Positions 48,356 to 62,275 are shown, counted from the stretch's first letter. The stretch: DNA of 64,000 nucleotides from Streblospio benedicti (GCA_019095985.1 CM032668.1:20417800-20481799); one strand, 5' to 3'. Made by a program: numbers and translations. The notes: a model not told the origin generated them from the letters alone.

Positions 48356-49662
48356 GGTTAATACTAGTCACCCAACGGATAGAATTGTTCTTTTTATCAA
48401 ATTACACATACGGTGTAGTCTTTTATTCAAGTTCCGCTATTCTTGCAAAAGGAAAATCGTCCATTGCGTTATTAGTTTTGAGTCCCACAAAAGCACTTGG
48501 AGTAGTCAATTAAATGTCACTGATGCAATTGTATTATTATGACTAATCTTGTAAGAGAGATTTGTTTGACATATATAGATAATAGAATTCATGCAGGCTT
48601 ACTATGAATGGGATTATATTCAATGGCATATATGTGTAGATTTTTTTGTTCTTCATATGCGTTTATATTTGATTTTAGGCCACGTGGAAAGTGAAAGTAC
48701 GCGAAGAATAAACAGCAATGGAAAAAAAAAATATTTTTTACATAGCTGGTAGCTTTAGAATGTTGTTAACGCACGTGACTTTTTTGTTCTCACAAAAACA
48801 ATATTGTAAAAAATGCAATACTGATACGAACAACAACCGTATGTTACAGTTTATAAAGCCCTGTTTTGTTCAAACAAAAATGTAAATTTTTCATCATTCA
48901 AACTGTATGACGTGGCAATATTCGCTGGATAGCTTCCTTTGTGTCACCCAACAGGTCATTAACCTTGTGTTTTCATGGTGCACCAAAAAATGGTGTTAAT
49001 TAAACCCAAATAAAACACAAAAAGAAAAAAATATGTCAGAAAGCAGTTATGGTTCAAACGGCGGACGTGACAGTTTGAATTTTAGACTGGGTTTCTATTT
49101 TACTCAAATGTAGCCGTTATTATGGATAATCTGTTTTAGTACTTGATAAGAAGTGCATGTAGTACCATGAAATGGCCCAATTAACAGATGTGTCCATTTT
49201 ACAGAGCTGGTCACTTTAGAAGGTTGTTCTGCACTTGTTCTTTTTGTTGTCACACCAAGACCAGTTTATATGTGAAAATATCAGTGGTTGGCGGGTAGAA
49301 TACTGGGCTACCACAAGATATCTACTAGTGATAAAGAAAAAATGTGACAAAAATGTGATAAAAAGAACTATTGACAAACATTTAATATGGTAGATTCCAG
49401 ATAACTCGACTATTCTGAACTGAAATTTCATTAAGTATCTAATTCTATCTCAGTATGGAAGTAATAAGAATAAATAATCTATTCTAGTAGTATATGTATT
49501 TTATGTTGTAGAATTGTATATGGCTATATAATTCATTTTGTGCTATTTCATTGTTATCTTTTATCCAGTGAAACTGTTAAGTTAACGTTACAATGTATGA
49601 TATCTATGAAAAGCGTGCAAAGGGTCTCTTTTCTTTTAAAGTACGTGTACTAAACTAGCATT

Positions 49663-49843
49663 TACAGTTGAACATCCAATTAAGACCCCCTGTCTATTGA
49701 GATTACCTCTATAATAAGACCACTTGTCATGGTCCGAACCTTCATAAAGCTCCCAAAGTGATCCTCTGTGTAGAGACCACCTCTCTATTGAGACCACATA
49801 GCAGTGGTCTTGAAGGTGGTCCTAATAGAGAGGCTCTACTGTA
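49663..49843. mobile_element. pogo-like MITE copy, well preserved
   Basis: TACAGTTGAACATCCAATTAAG and AGAGAGGCTCTACTGTA ends with TA borders and the full set of CTATTGAGACCACAT motifs. Confidence 0.83.
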
Positions 49844-52800
49844 CTTACTAAACCAATACCAATTGTACGCAAAATGCGCACTTGTCATGGTCATGATATT
49901 GGGAGAATGCGTTTGCATTGTCATTTTACTGCTAAACACATTTAAACAAATCCGGTGCTTAGATCTTGATGATCCCTTTGGGGAAGCATAACATGCCTAT
50001 TCTTTTAAAATACAATATACGGAAGAAGTCCATCATGTTCTATCGTTCTACGATTGACTCAATGATTATTAAGAAAGCTCTTTGCGTGTATGTACTCTGT
50101 TAACCTTGAAAAAAATGAAACTGGCAAGGTCATCAATTGTGTATAGTTTCACACTATTTATGATAGTCTGCAAATTGTGCTGTAGTTGTAAATTGATCAA
50201 TATCGTGTTATAAAATTAAACATTGATTGGAAGTCGCAACTTCCATTAAAAAGATCATAACACGTTTAAACAAGAGTTATATTCTGTGATACTCATACTT
50301 ATACATCTCACAAACACTAATTAAAATACCCCCACCCCCACCCACCCCCCTTTTTCCCAGTAGCCAGCCTTCAAAAAGTTTCCTGCATTTAATCATTCTT
50401 AATATTGAGACCCCTACAAAAGCATCGCTCTTTCACAATGTACATCATCCAGGATTATTTTCAAAAATTGTAGATTTGAATAACAAGCTCTCGAAATAAA
50501 TAAGGATAAACAAATTAGCTTTGCCCAACGGGGCATGAACGTTTTAAAACCAACCGGCCCTTGCCAAAATCAGCCTGCACCGGGCCATCGGGTAGGCTCT
50601 CTTTAGTACCCTGCTACACGCTTGTAACTTTGAACACTATAATAACAGGAATATGATATAAGTTAACTCCAGCTTAAAGTTTGAATAAATGACACCTCAA
50701 AGTCAAGTCAAAGGTGAGGTGATGTGTAAATACAATACAACACAAAACAATACAATACAATGCAATTTATATAGAGTAAATTCCACTAAATGTCCATGTA
50801 CGCTTGTAGGCCTCCTTACACAAATGGTGCTTAATAGTTGTAAATTGATGAACAAGTCAATCAAATTGGTGTGAAAAGCCAGAAGCCGGATCCAGCGATT
50901 TTCGGATCTGGTCCACATGGATTTGTGACGTCACATTTGTGTCTGTGATGTCCAAAGGTCACGTGATAGCAGTTGTTATGAAGAGGTCACTGACCGAATG
51001 ATAGACAGACTGCAAACTATTAATATCGCATGCATTTGGAATTTATTTGAATATATTGATTTATACTTGCATGTATATATCTTTTTCAGCGATGAATTTC
51101 ATGAATTGATTGCTTAATACGGTGTCAAGCATGTTTCTCTAGTTTGTTGATATCTATGCTCCTATCAGTGTATTATGAAACAGTCACTCAATCATTGCAT
51201 TGCAAGAAAAAAAGTGAAACGTGTTTTCACAATATAAACATATAGTGTGAATTAAAACGTTATATTTTGCCGAATCAAAGGATAAATCTTAATCAAAAGT
51301 AATATTTGTATTATCTTTTAAAAGCTGGTTATTTATTTGTGTAGTATATAGATATAGATGATGAAATGATGATGATGTAAAGACGTAGGAAAATGATGTA
51401 TCATAGTGTATACTTAGCTACACACAGACATGTCGGGGAAAAGATTCCACCTGGGTATTTGAATGTAATGTGCTTGTTGTAAAGTAATGGCATATCAAGG
51501 ATGGTTTAAGGGTGGGTGTTAAGCAGTTGCAACCCCAACCCCCCCCCCCACCCCCACCCGAGGTGTACCATGGTCTTGATTTATCTAATCAATCTAACAG
51601 ATCTAAGTTATTTGACCATAGTTTTTCTTTTTGTTGCTTATGATGCTCAAAAACCCCTATAAACAAAAACAGACTAAAAATAAACACCAAAATTTCCCGG
51701 CTCAGAACTTTAAGAAACCCCACAGAACATCCCAAATCTATTACCTTTAATATTGTGGATTTTATTTTAGTTCCTGATAGAAGTGTGGAAGCTGCATATA
51801 CATGTAATCTTTAAATCTTTTTCACTTGTAATATTATATTACTAGTAAGTTGAATGCTAAATACCCTGGCAACAATAGCATAACTTGAGTATTTATTTTC
51901 TGGCAGCAAACTATAAAACAGTGTGTGAAAATAAATAATTACTTACAACCATAAATTCAATATAATTGTACTAAAACCATCTCTATCTGATATAAATTGT
52001 CTGTGCTGAAAAGTGTACATCGGGACCAATTTAGCCTCTTTCAGATGTTCGCATTTCACATGTATCGCATCCATCATGCAAAATGCAAAATAAAAGATTT
52101 TAAAGTCCATTACCTTACGAAGGAATCCATATTCATGTATCCAAAATTAAACAAGACTTGTAGCTTACACTTTAAAATCCTCTCCCACAGTGTAGTAGCT
52201 GCCAAAAGTGTAACCTTGTTTCTGAATGAATTAGCACAAACAAAAAGAAGATAAAGGTATAAATGTTTGGTTGCTGTTATTTTTTTCTTTTTTTAAATCA
52301 TCGGTCCAACCTTGAAGCTATTTTTTTCCTCACTTCACTAAGTTCATTGACACAATTCCATGTTTGGTTTTGATAAGGCAGATGACCAAATATTTTGCAC
52401 TTCAGCATTTACAATTGTTTACTTTCATGATTAATGAAAAAGATTACTGTTAAGACGTGGAATACGTTTACACATTTGTATGTGTGTGAAACCTTTCACA
52501 GGGTGAACATCTATTTATATGAAACCACTTGGACATATCTCTCGTTTGCTACCCACCACTAGTCTAACAGGTGGACGATTATAGTAGACTAAGTAGCCAT
52601 CACCAATGGACTTTTAAGTGTCTCATATCAGTTCCATTTAAACTATAAGTTGCCTTCTATTGACTTTGTAAAACTGTCTCGTTTGGAAATAGTAGGTGTA
52701 AACAAGATGGTGGACTGGCACTTATAGAACAAGAGCATAATATTATGTTCAAGTCAGTCTAAATCTCCAATGGGTACCAGTGACGACGATACGCACTCAA

Positions 52801-53074
52801 TGGAAGAAACATAGACATGAGTGGCTTTGAAAGTCCAAGGCCAGACGGCTGAGGAAAAAACTATAGACTGACACGGCAAGTTATTTTAGGGCGTTTAATC
52901 AAATTCACAAGAAATGCAATTTCAGCAGTTGTAGTTTCTGAATTTCTAAAATAGTTGCAAATGATGTTGGTGTTAATGCGAGTTGAGTTTCAAGGATACG
53001 GGGGGGTGTGTCGGGTCTTTGAGTTCACAAATCAAACGCAGCGTATTTCATGTTGGCTTTACTTGAATACACTA

Positions 53075-53141
53075 TGCCTGCCTGTCTGTATGCTTGCATG
53101 CTTGTTTGCTTGCCTGCCTACCTGTCTTTCTGTCTGTATGT

Positions 53142-53178
<37 letters not shown>

Positions 53179-53190
53179 TGCCTGCCTTCT
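53075..53190. repeat. (CTGC)n tetranucleotide repeat
   Basis: TGCCTGCC units with TGTC and TGCT variants, just before a hAT-like MITE. Confidence 0.9.
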
Positions 53191-53224
53191 TATGGTATCT
53201 CTGTGCATGTATATTTCTGTCCAC

Positions 53225-53377
53225 TGGCAGATCCAGTTTTTTTTTTTTTTTTTCAAAACGTGGGGATGCACTGAAGCGATTGCATGTGTTTCCACACACA
53301 ATCAGACCACACATACATATATAATATTTTGGTGGGGGGAAATGGGGGTTCGGTCCTAGGCGATTCCGGATCTGCGT
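53225..53377. mobile_element. hAT-like MITE copy, diverged
   Basis: TGGCAGATCCAG and CGGATCTGCGTG ends enclose a T-run and an inverted version of the core. It follows a CTGC microsatellite. Confidence 0.72.
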
Positions 53378-54674
53378 GACTCTGTCATGTTTGTTTTTTT
53401 TTCCTTTAAACTCGATATCAAGGTTTTACCATTTTGAACTTGTCGAGTTATAGCATGTGCAGTGAAAAAAATATTATGCGTAGGCCGTTTGGTGACAAAT
53501 GTGTCTACAAGGACCTAATTAACATACACAACAATGGCATTTTTAATTACCCAGTCACATGTTTTGCATAGTAAAATACACCACATTCATCACTCGAAAG
53601 AGAGAAATATGGCAAGTGGAGAGCTAGACTGGTATGAGGACGCGCGTGCGTACAAAGAAACTGTATCAAATAAAACTTTGTTCCTGGAATAACACTATTA
53701 TCTCCCGGCTCCACATTTCGTTTGGGCCTCTTTTTCCAAATGATCTTGTCGACTACAACTTCTGGAGTCAATCGCAATCGAATGTTGTCATAGATTTGCG
53801 GTACCCATGTATATTAGACGCACGCGCCAACATGTGAATAGACTAAAAAAAACACTGAAGGTTAAATCGAATACGTCAGTAAAGTTTATAACCTAGTCAA
53901 GGCCCTTGGCGCATTCGTGATGTAATGTCAAGGATAAATCAGAATACAAGCTCCTGGGTTTCGTTGATGTTTGATACGCATACGCGACATTATATTGTGT
54001 CCAACCTTGACTATTTTTTTTTTTTTTTTTTTTTTTTTGATGGAATGGTCCTGTCCTAGTTTGTCAACTTCTTGCAATGATATTTCCAAACTTGAAAGTG
54101 TTCTTCTGCTGTGTCTGCCCAAAATCTTGTGAGTGTTATTTTTAGGTGTTTTTAGACTCACTCTTGTTACAGTCCAGATGCATTGGCCTGTTGAGATAAG
54201 TATCAATGTGAATCTATCAAGACGTGGTAGTCCCCAGGGTTTTCAGAACAAGCGTGGGTCGCATGGCACACCAGACCTACGGGGTCGGGCACGTGGTCAA
54301 ATGTATATTGCGATATGGTAGTGGTTAGGGTGGGGGAGTATTCTGTCCTCCCATTAAATCTGCCACTGATATGTAAAACCTAGAGAACAACCGGCAATAC
54401 TGACTTCCAACTCCCTCTCTACTGCCAACAACTCAAGGATACCGTGCGTGTACCATATGCTGAAAGTGCGACCAATGTACATAGCAGTACGGAAACAGTC
54501 ACGAAATCTTCAACCCTACATAGTAACTCACCCTTTTCAGCAGTGGCATGCGGGTAAGTAAGCTGTACGGAGCCAAGGCGTTAGGCTCTATGATAAACAC
54601 TAACTGCCAAAGTGTCCGTGTGGCTGGTTGTGCCCACTCAATGACTTCACTACAAAGTTAACTACTATCATATA

Positions 54675-54756
54675 TGGGGAACGCTGACGCTGGAAATGTT
54701 ATGCGTCATAGTCATATGACTATAACGCATAAAATTTCCAGCATCAGCGTTCCCCA
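54675..54756. repeat. 82-bp palindrome
   Basis: Arms of about 38 bases begin GGGGAACGCTGACGCTGG and end with its near-perfect complement. The centre is AGTCATATGACT, so there is almost no loop. Confidence 0.9.
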
Positions 54757-54804
54757 CTTTCAACATGGTGTCCAATCAAAATGACACAATTGTGGCTACA
54801 TGTG

Positions 54805-55158
54805 TGCTTCTGTGGTCGAGTGGTTAGGGCGTTGGACTCGTGACCAGAAGGTCGTGGGTTCGATTACCGGTCGGGTCTTGTGGTGTATGTTGAGCAAACA
54901 CATCCCTAAAAGCAGTTGCACACTGCTTCGTGGCACCTACACGTTAAATAGGTACAGGTCATTGGGTTGAAAGAGTGAGTGAGTGATTGTGTGAGTGATT
55001 AACATTATGCGCTGAATGTGCTGCCGATGCAAGTATGTGAGAAATGATCAATTGAAGATCAATAAGTGGGCCAATGACCTGGTGTAAATTGTAAAGTCAT
55101 GAGATCAAAAACTTGGATCAAGACCAGACATTTACATGTTTTTTATTTACATTTACAT
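54805..55158 (+). mobile_element. tRNA-derived SINE, longest copy
   Basis: The head is tRNA-like: TGGTCGAGTGGTTAGGGC is a good RNA polymerase III box A and GGGTTCGATTACC a box B about 40 bases later, with a CTCGTGA anticodon-like loop between. A shared body (TTAAATAGGTACAGGTCATTG, ATGATCAATTGAAGATCAAT, CCAATGACCTGGTG) follows and it ends in AT-rich DNA. Comparison with the copies at 1661, 10192, 43775 and 47874 defines the family. Confidence 0.87.
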
Positions 55159-55984
55159 GATATATCTCCGTGACTGGAGTTCAATAGTATGAACTTGTAT
55201 GTGTACTTCTTGCAAGTATTGATGTGATATGTAGGTATCGTAACGTAGGCCATGTAAACGAATACGATTTATAGGCTTCAATTTGGCCTTGAAATTATAT
55301 CACAAATCATTCAGTCCTGACCTTGGTCATGTTAAATAACAGTTCGAAGTCTTGATCTCACCTTGGCAGCCTAAATGTGGGTCTACCATTAATACAGAGG
55401 AACATTATAAACTTGTAGTGGTACCCTGTGTTTTTGCTGTGTTTTATCTGTTTTATTTTGTTTTATGTTTGTTTGTTGTTGTTTTTTGTTTTTTTATGTT
55501 TGTTGTTTTTGTTTGTTTTTGTCTGTGTTTTTTATTCTTATTTCATTCTTGCTCTCTATGCCAATATGTAGGCTACCCGATGGCTGTACTTTATCTAGTT
55601 CTGTCTACCAAATTTAATGAGTTACAAGTACGTTTGTACGTTTATAGTATTTCTTATTGGTATAAGCACCAAGTAAACATCATAAGATCTGGAATTTCTT
55701 TATCAGAATTCACGTCACTGGATATCTTTAACATCACATCTCATAATGTATAATGGATTAAACATAATAATGCTCATAGTAATGTATAAAAGTGCAAAGC
55801 GCTTACAGGCACTCTTCTCTTATTCTTGAACCGGTTGGGGGGGGGGCGTCATCGTGTTGGTTATATAATATGATCGACATGATTCGTCAATCACAACACG
55901 AAATATACACACTATTTACAATTTTCAAACATGAAACTCATTAGAATGGCTCTTTGCGCATGTCCGTCCGCAGTCATAAAGGGG

Positions 55985-56188
55985 TCGTACAGGTGAGAGA
56001 GTTGGTGGGGCCCATCGTCTCGGTTCATGGCATAATTTTTCACCTACTTGTGAATTGCCTCCTTAATGGTGCGAGTCCCGTAGTCACTTTCCCTGTCCAC
56101 AACGGATATTCCTTCCCAGTCAAGCTCGTGAATATCTTTATGCATGAACCTAGCCGATGGGGCCCACCAACTCTCCCACGTGTTCGAC
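55985..56188. repeat. inverted repeat with GAGAGTTGGTGGGGCCC arms
   Basis: A block of about 21 bases around GAGAGTTGGTGGGGCCCATCG is repeated inverted about 150 bases downstream, with weaker pairing inward (GGTTCATG...CATAA). Confidence 0.7.
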
Positions 56189-56778
56189 ACCATATTGAGA
56201 GTTGGATTAGGTCACGCAGGGTTACTTGTGCGAGGTGATATTCTGATGATGGATATAGGTGCATGTTCGAAACTGTAAATAGTAAGTTTAGTTTGTGTTG
56301 TGACCGAATAATCATGCCCAACAAACTCTTATGTTAGTTCCCCCAAACACCTACTCGTGGAAAGTCATATTTCCTAATATGTGCACCGATGGTATCTTAG
56401 TATAGATTTAACTATCCTTTAAGTACTTACTATATTTAGTTGTTTACGTACATAGTTCAATAAAATTATCCGACACTGAAAACCCACCATGTACGACCGC
56501 AAACTCTTTTAGTTTTCAAGTTTCCGTTGAGTGCTTATTGATTGAGAATTATCTTCCAATTACAGAAAAGCCACCAGCGGTGACAACTTACCCACATTGT
56601 CCTACACGTACCCGTACACCTCTTTGCAAAAGTACGCACCCGCCGTCATAGATAACCCCCGCAAGAACTAAATCACAAGCCGTAGAAGGCTCCAAACGTT
56701 TGTCGAGAGGTGTAGCTCACGTAGATCACGCCAAGTGGGAGATAATTTATGCGCGCGTGCGCCTTGGGTGACATTGTA

Positions 56779-56889
56779 ATGGCGGACTTGGCAGAGACAG
56801 GTGTCGTCAGGCGACAGTTAAATAAGGTTGATGAATCAAACTGGACACGTGGATGGCACGAAATTGAAACGTTGTTGCAGTTTAATTGA
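56779..56889 (+). CDS. candidate short coding start, 36 codons, unknown
   Basis: An ATG followed by GCG GAC opens a 36-codon frame beginning MADLAETGVVRRQLNK and ending LLQFN before TGA. The frame could be a first exon if one of its internal GT sites is used as a donor. A TTTTCAG acceptor-like site follows at about 56947. Just upstream is a GC-rich patch with an NRF1-like palindrome (about 56749-56760), as seen at many broadly expressed promoters. No downstream exon was found and the protein is not recognised. Confidence 0.22.
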   Translation: MADLAETGVVRRQLNKVDESNWTRGWHEIETLLQFN

Positions 56890-58378
56890 TAGTGTTGTGT
56901 GTTAAACACGCCTTTAAAGCAGTCTTTAACGATTGTCTCTTTTCAGGCAACTGACGACTGGAGGATTTATAGCGTGGTAAACTAGGTAAACAACACGAGT
57001 CCGTTTTGTGTAGTATGCACGATGTATGGGCTGTTTTTGCCAAGACTTAAAAAAGCACACTGTAGAATTGGGTGAGATGTACTTTACTGCGAAGCTTCTG
57101 ATTTAGATGGCCGTAAGTTTGAGGGTGCTGTATCTATCCCCTTCTTTTCCCACCCATAGCTTGTGTGATAAGTAAATTATTGTCTTTTGAAATGGCAGAG
57201 TTATGCGTCTGTATGGTTTTGTGCGCACCAAGTCCCATCCCCACAGTGAGCTGCTACAACCTCTCACTGGCATTGGAGTTTGTCAAAGTCAATGTGTGAA
57301 CCCTTGCAGAATATGCCGCTGCTACCCATGACTGCAGTCTCATAAGTTTTTAGAATAGGTTTGCAACATAGGTCATCAGATGCTGATGGGTGCTAAATAC
57401 CACTTAATAAATCCGGACGTTCCTCTGTCGCAGTAGAAACGAAGCCGCTAGATTTAGTCTGTAAAACGCTAGCTGTGACTTATAGGCTGCTGATTTTACA
57501 ATCTATGAACCAATAAAGAACCACTCCAGTGTTTTCATTCAAATAGCAAGGCGAATGACTTACGATACCCGCGTGGCTTCCGTAATGGACGAACCGTATA
57601 TCACTTAGCATGAAAGTAGCAAGCATGAAATACACGATTAGTCAACCCAGTTTAAGGTATACCAACGATGCATGGATGGCTGTTATCATGTGGCCAAGGA
57701 TTTGTATTCGGAAACACCTTCGTGGGTTCATTGCAAGTGTTCACAGAGAAGATGATGAGTGAATTCCACTGTTACTATACTCAAAAGTCATTAATACTCA
57801 AGGACAGAAAACCCGTGAAGAAATGAAACCTATATAAGTCGGTGTGTTCAAAAGTGCATATATAGCAACAGCAGCCAAAAGTGTTTTTTTAAAGGGTAGT
57901 GGTTACGAATTTTTCTCCCCCTAACAGCATATTTCACACATGAGGAGAGAAGCACGCGATTGGTCAGGACTAATGCATGCCGGGACATGTGAAATTTCAA
58001 GATGGCGACCTTTTTATTCAAAATGGCAGCCACTATGCAGTGTAAATTGTACTTAAAGTAGCTTCCAGGAAAATAGTCAGAATTGATATACAAGGACTGA
58101 GCCTTATTATAATTATCTTTATTATCCACTTTCAAAGTTATTATCATATATTCTCAAATGTTTAAGCTGAATCAGTTTGGGTGTTGTAGCCATTTTAAAT
58201 GGCACATTTTCTCTTTGCAGACTAGTTTTAAAGATAGAATCTTGTATTTCTCATCACTTACAAATCTACAAAATTACAGTAAAGAAAATACGTGACTGTT
58301 AGAATAGTATGATAGAAGTTCATTTATCCTGGATCTGATGGTCAAATGTTTATTTATATTTTAAACAGGACAATAAAA

Positions 58379-58569
58379 GTTCACATTTTGAGCTTTCGGC
58401 AATCGCTCATGCCTTGTTCACAACAAGTGATGACGTCATAGGTCGTCACTGTTGACGCGGGAAAAGCAAGGGGGCGCACCTGGGGATTTTCCGGCGTCAA
58501 CACTGACGACCTATGACGTCATCACTTGTGAACAAGGCAAGAGCGATTGCCGAAAGCTCGCAATGTGAC
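58379..58569. repeat. 190-bp hairpin with TGACGTCA in both arms
   Basis: Arms of about 80 bases contain GAGCTTTCGGCAATCGCTC, GCCTTGTTCACA and GTGATGACGTCATAGGTCGTCA. Each arm therefore carries a perfect CRE-type TGACGTCA. Confidence 0.9.
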
Positions 58570-60079
58570 TGTTAGAGTTTATGCCTACATGCACATGAGT
58601 AACATGATTATTTCCATCATTTTATTAACTTAAGGTAAAACCTGGGACGATGAAGGCAATGAACACAACAGGTTATCGTTATTACAACAGCCCTTCCTGA
58701 TACTGGCCACTTGCACTGGCAACAATGCTGCTTGAAAGTATGGAGGAATGGCATACAGCTATGAGGAAATTAAATTCCTTGAATCCAGCAATATAATATA
58801 TAAAACAAAGTTTAGTGACAAGTATACTGGAACTGGACCACTATTACACCATAAAAATTAACTAGGCCCTATCTACCACATGGGAAGATACCAATGCCTG
58901 CATATCAAACTCTGCTTACCTGGTACACTCATTTTTCATACGCTTAAAATTTAAATGATTTTAATCATAATCTGTCTGTCTTGTGATATTCAGCTCAGAT
59001 TTCTTTAAAATTGTATTATCTCAGTTCAACTTCAAGTGCAGTGTATTGAATATCGGTTCAATGACTTGTGTGAAATAAACAAGTTTGCGTAGGAAAGTCT
59101 CCCTCTCTCTGTCTCTCTACTGTCTGACTTTAAAAATAGGGTGAAGCCAAAGGCGTCTAGAGTAGTAATTATTATATTTGTTTTATGCACAACCACAAAT
59201 GAGAACAAATATATCAGTCTCAAGACACCCCCCATTTCATTGTTTATCACCGTACCAGAGCATAAAGAACTGTGTCACTAACCACCTCTTCAAACATGGA
59301 CACCTTTGCCCATTGAGCATTGCGCACCGTAGCAACGTGGATAAGTGTCGATCTTCAGACCATGGTCATCTGATCACCCTGAACATAAACCATTCCCTAC
59401 CAGAGCCACGGTGTGGGACTTGTGAAGAAGCCCTCTGTACTGGAGGGTGATAAACATTTGATGACTCTATTGTTAACCCATTATTGCAGATTGCTTTATG
59501 TGACATGTGTTTTATGTATTGGCGTCTTGCAAGGAGGTGTGAAGCGTTTGTGTGGGAAGAAGGTGAAAGCCTTATGTATCATCGCATATATGAATATATG
59601 CTATAAATGGTCATAGCTCTTCATTCTATTGCATAGAGCCAACTTTATATTTATCCAATATCGAGTTTATCCAATATCGAGTTGTATTGGATACATATTA
59701 ACATGAACTTTATATTTGTTTCATGTTTTGTATGATTAGAACATTCAGTTCCAATAAATCTGAACTCATACTGATGCCACCGATAGAGTGATTAAACTGC
59801 TATTCATATATTGTATCTTACAGGGTGCAGTAGCGTGTCTAGCCTTTTGTAAATATGGTTGCATTATTGAAATAATTATTTACTGGTCAGTATCATCACA
59901 GTCTGCAAGTCTACAAATTATAATTATTATAATTTACAATTTTAATTTGCAGCAATGAACCGTGCATTCGAAAAATGACTCTTCAAACTGGAATACTCGT
60001 TATGTTTTCCACCAGGGTTTAAAAGTGCGCATCCATAGTCTTGCAGCTTTCGTCTTTAATACCTGGTGTCATAGGACAA

Positions 60080-60275
60080 CTTGTGTAGGTAAATGAGTTC
60101 CCATTACCGAGGTGTCCCTATTTTGTGAAACATTTTAGTGATACCATACGAGTGTCCCTCAATGCAATGTGTCCGTGTTAGCGAGGTGTTCAAATGTCGA
60201 GGTGATACCCCACTTTCCCCGTGAAAAAATGCCACATTGGGAATATCTGGTAATGTAGAGATACCCTCTATACAT
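60080..60275. mobile_element. pogo-like MITE, divergent GTGTCC subfamily
   Basis: Words such as ACCGAGGTGTCCCTATTT and GCGAGGTGTTCAAATGTCG resemble the divergent copy at 17516. The ends are not well defined. Confidence 0.4.
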
Positions 60276-60511
60276 TAGGTGACGCTGGACCATCAGCAGT
60301 AAAAACAAAGAGTAAAAATGCCATGATAGTATGTCCGAAAACACCAAATACACAGGAGAAAGGTTACAGATTTTACCATACTTTTTTGGAGATTTATCTT
60401 TTCAGCAAACGCACCAAACAAAAATTGCGAATACGAGTATCTTCGTAAAGAAATTTCATCTCATTGAAATGTTTTTGTATTTGTTAAGTTAATGAGTTGA
60501 GAGGCATCAGT

Positions 60512-60639
60512 TCGTTTCATGATTAGTACTGTCTTCTGGTGAATAATCGAAAGTTATAAAAATGTTTTATCTTTTATCTTTTATAACTTTCGAGTATTTC
60601 ATACAGCAGTGACCAGAAGACAGTCCTAATCATGAAATG
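60512..60639. repeat. 130-bp hairpin
   Basis: The arms contain TTTCATGATTAG, ACTGTCTTCTGGT and CGAAAGTTATAAAA with the complement on the right. The loop holds a short TTTTATC duplication. Confidence 0.85.
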
Positions 60640-60852
60640 TTATAGGCACCACAATTCTGACTATTCTGTCAAGTAATGTCGTTTGTATGTAAAAGACATA
60701 ATCTTTCACGTTTGCCGAACGTACTCGATTCTGATTGGCCGAGAGGCTTAGTGTAAAACTTGATGTCCTACGCTTCAAAGTTTAATGCCTAAAATGATAT
60801 GTAAACATGAGAGAAAAGGTAATTATACGAGTGGGGGAGAGAGAACAGATAA

Positions 60853-60921
60853 TATCCCCCCCCCCCCCCATTTTTTTGTGGGGGGGTGTGTAACAGCCCT
60901 ACTCATTTAGGGGGGGGGGGT
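60853..60921. repeat. paired C-run and G-runs
   Basis: A C14 run, a G7 run and a G12 run lie within 70 bases, so the strand could fold on itself; the G-runs could also form a quadruplex. Confidence 0.7.
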
Positions 60922-62229
60922 GACAGAACTTGTTTGCTTCACCCACTTATTCTCTCTACCTTCCCCTCTTTGCTTAAAAAATCAAAAACAAAAACAAAAA
61001 AACAAAAAAGAACACTTAGGATTCATATCATTGGGTCGTCTCTAAATGGTGTTCTTAGCTTCCTAATTAAATCAAATGAGCTCGAAATTTTATTTCTTAA
61101 CAACAGTGCATATGTATTTTGTTTTAGTTTAAGTTTTAAGTTGAAACAACCCGTGTATGAAATAAAAGTGCGAAATACATTATAAGTTAAGACAAAACTG
61201 AAGTCATTTGTCAAGTACATTAGATTTAATTATCATCTTTAATAAGTTTTAATTCAGGAACTTTTCATAGGGGAAAACATGGAGGGACCAATTGATGCGC
61301 ACATGTTAAACACGTGGGCATTTGTATATAATTGAATTTATCACATACTTGCATTAGTTTTTCCAGACAATTGATCCTTGCAGCAAATTTTGAAAAATGT
61401 ATTTTCAGAATCAGCTCCAAATATAGTGCGATATACACAAGAAGAGGTATAAAACAAAAGAAACACTGTTTTTGCGAAAATATTGCATGACTTTGAAGTC
61501 AGTCCAACGACCATTTCCTTTATAATTGTTGGCAAATGATTGCACACGTTTCTATTGGCGTAAGAATATCATCAAATCATAATTACAAAGGATATGTGGT
61601 TTATAAGGTGAGCCCTGGTTAGGCTATAACGCATGTATGACACTAGTTATCATACTTTGAATTATGTTTTATTGGCTTTTCCTGGTTTTCCCCCTTGTCA
61701 TAACAGCTAGTTTGACTTCTAAAAAGACGCTTTTCTGTTAAAATGCCAACGGTACTTCGCACGGGTAAGACATTGGGTATATGATAATGCATAAAAACTG
61801 TTCACTCAAAGTAATTTCATATGTATTAGAATAGAGGCAATGACAGCACAGAGCTTTGTAAACAAAAACAAGATTCAAATTTTATAATTTCCTCTTCTTG
61901 TAGTCCACAGTGAATTATTTCGCCGAGGTTATTTTTTTCAAGAGACATAGTAAAACATTGTAATTGATTAATGTGTCACTTGATTAATAACCCGTTGTCA
62001 CCTGTGATTAACCTTTCCGTGATTTTATGAACTCTGGAAAGGAGATCTACAAAACTATCGCTTGGTGGGTGGGAGAGTGTATGACAGGAGTACAATGGAC
62101 GTAAGACGTACCAGTTTCTAGGTGTTTTTTTTAACACACGTGCATACAGTGAAACTTTTAATCTAGTGCCTCTGAAAAATAGGCACTTGCATTTTTGTAA
62201 GACAATAGCGCATTCGTATGAGTAAGAGC

Positions 62230-62275
62230 TTCCCCGGGAATCGAACTCATGGCTTTTGGTCGCCTAGTGTTCGTG
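62230..62275 (-). repeat. tRNA-like 3' half (box B), probable SINE remnant
   Basis: On the minus strand GAGTTCGATTCCCGGGGAAGC reads as a T-arm and acceptor half. No matching 5' half or anticodon arm is present, so it is not a tRNA gene. Confidence 0.35.

Larger units (their letters stand above)
49844..54674. other. no gene seen
   Basis: AT-rich DNA with a CTGC microsatellite, a T-run and one hAT-like MITE. The open frame at 52955-53359 is produced by the CTGC repeat and is not a gene. Confidence 0.65.

Noticed and set aside
52955-53359. Cysteine-leucine-rich secreted protein
   Set aside because: Produced by the CTGC tetranucleotide repeat.
54805-54880. tRNA gene
   Set aside because: Box A and box B are present, but the acceptor and anticodon stems do not pair properly and the segment continues into a body shared with other copies; it is a SINE head.
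59178-59450. Cys/His-containing 90-residue frame as an exon
   Set aside because: No ATG context, splice sites or recognisable spacing of metal ligands; cannot be supported.
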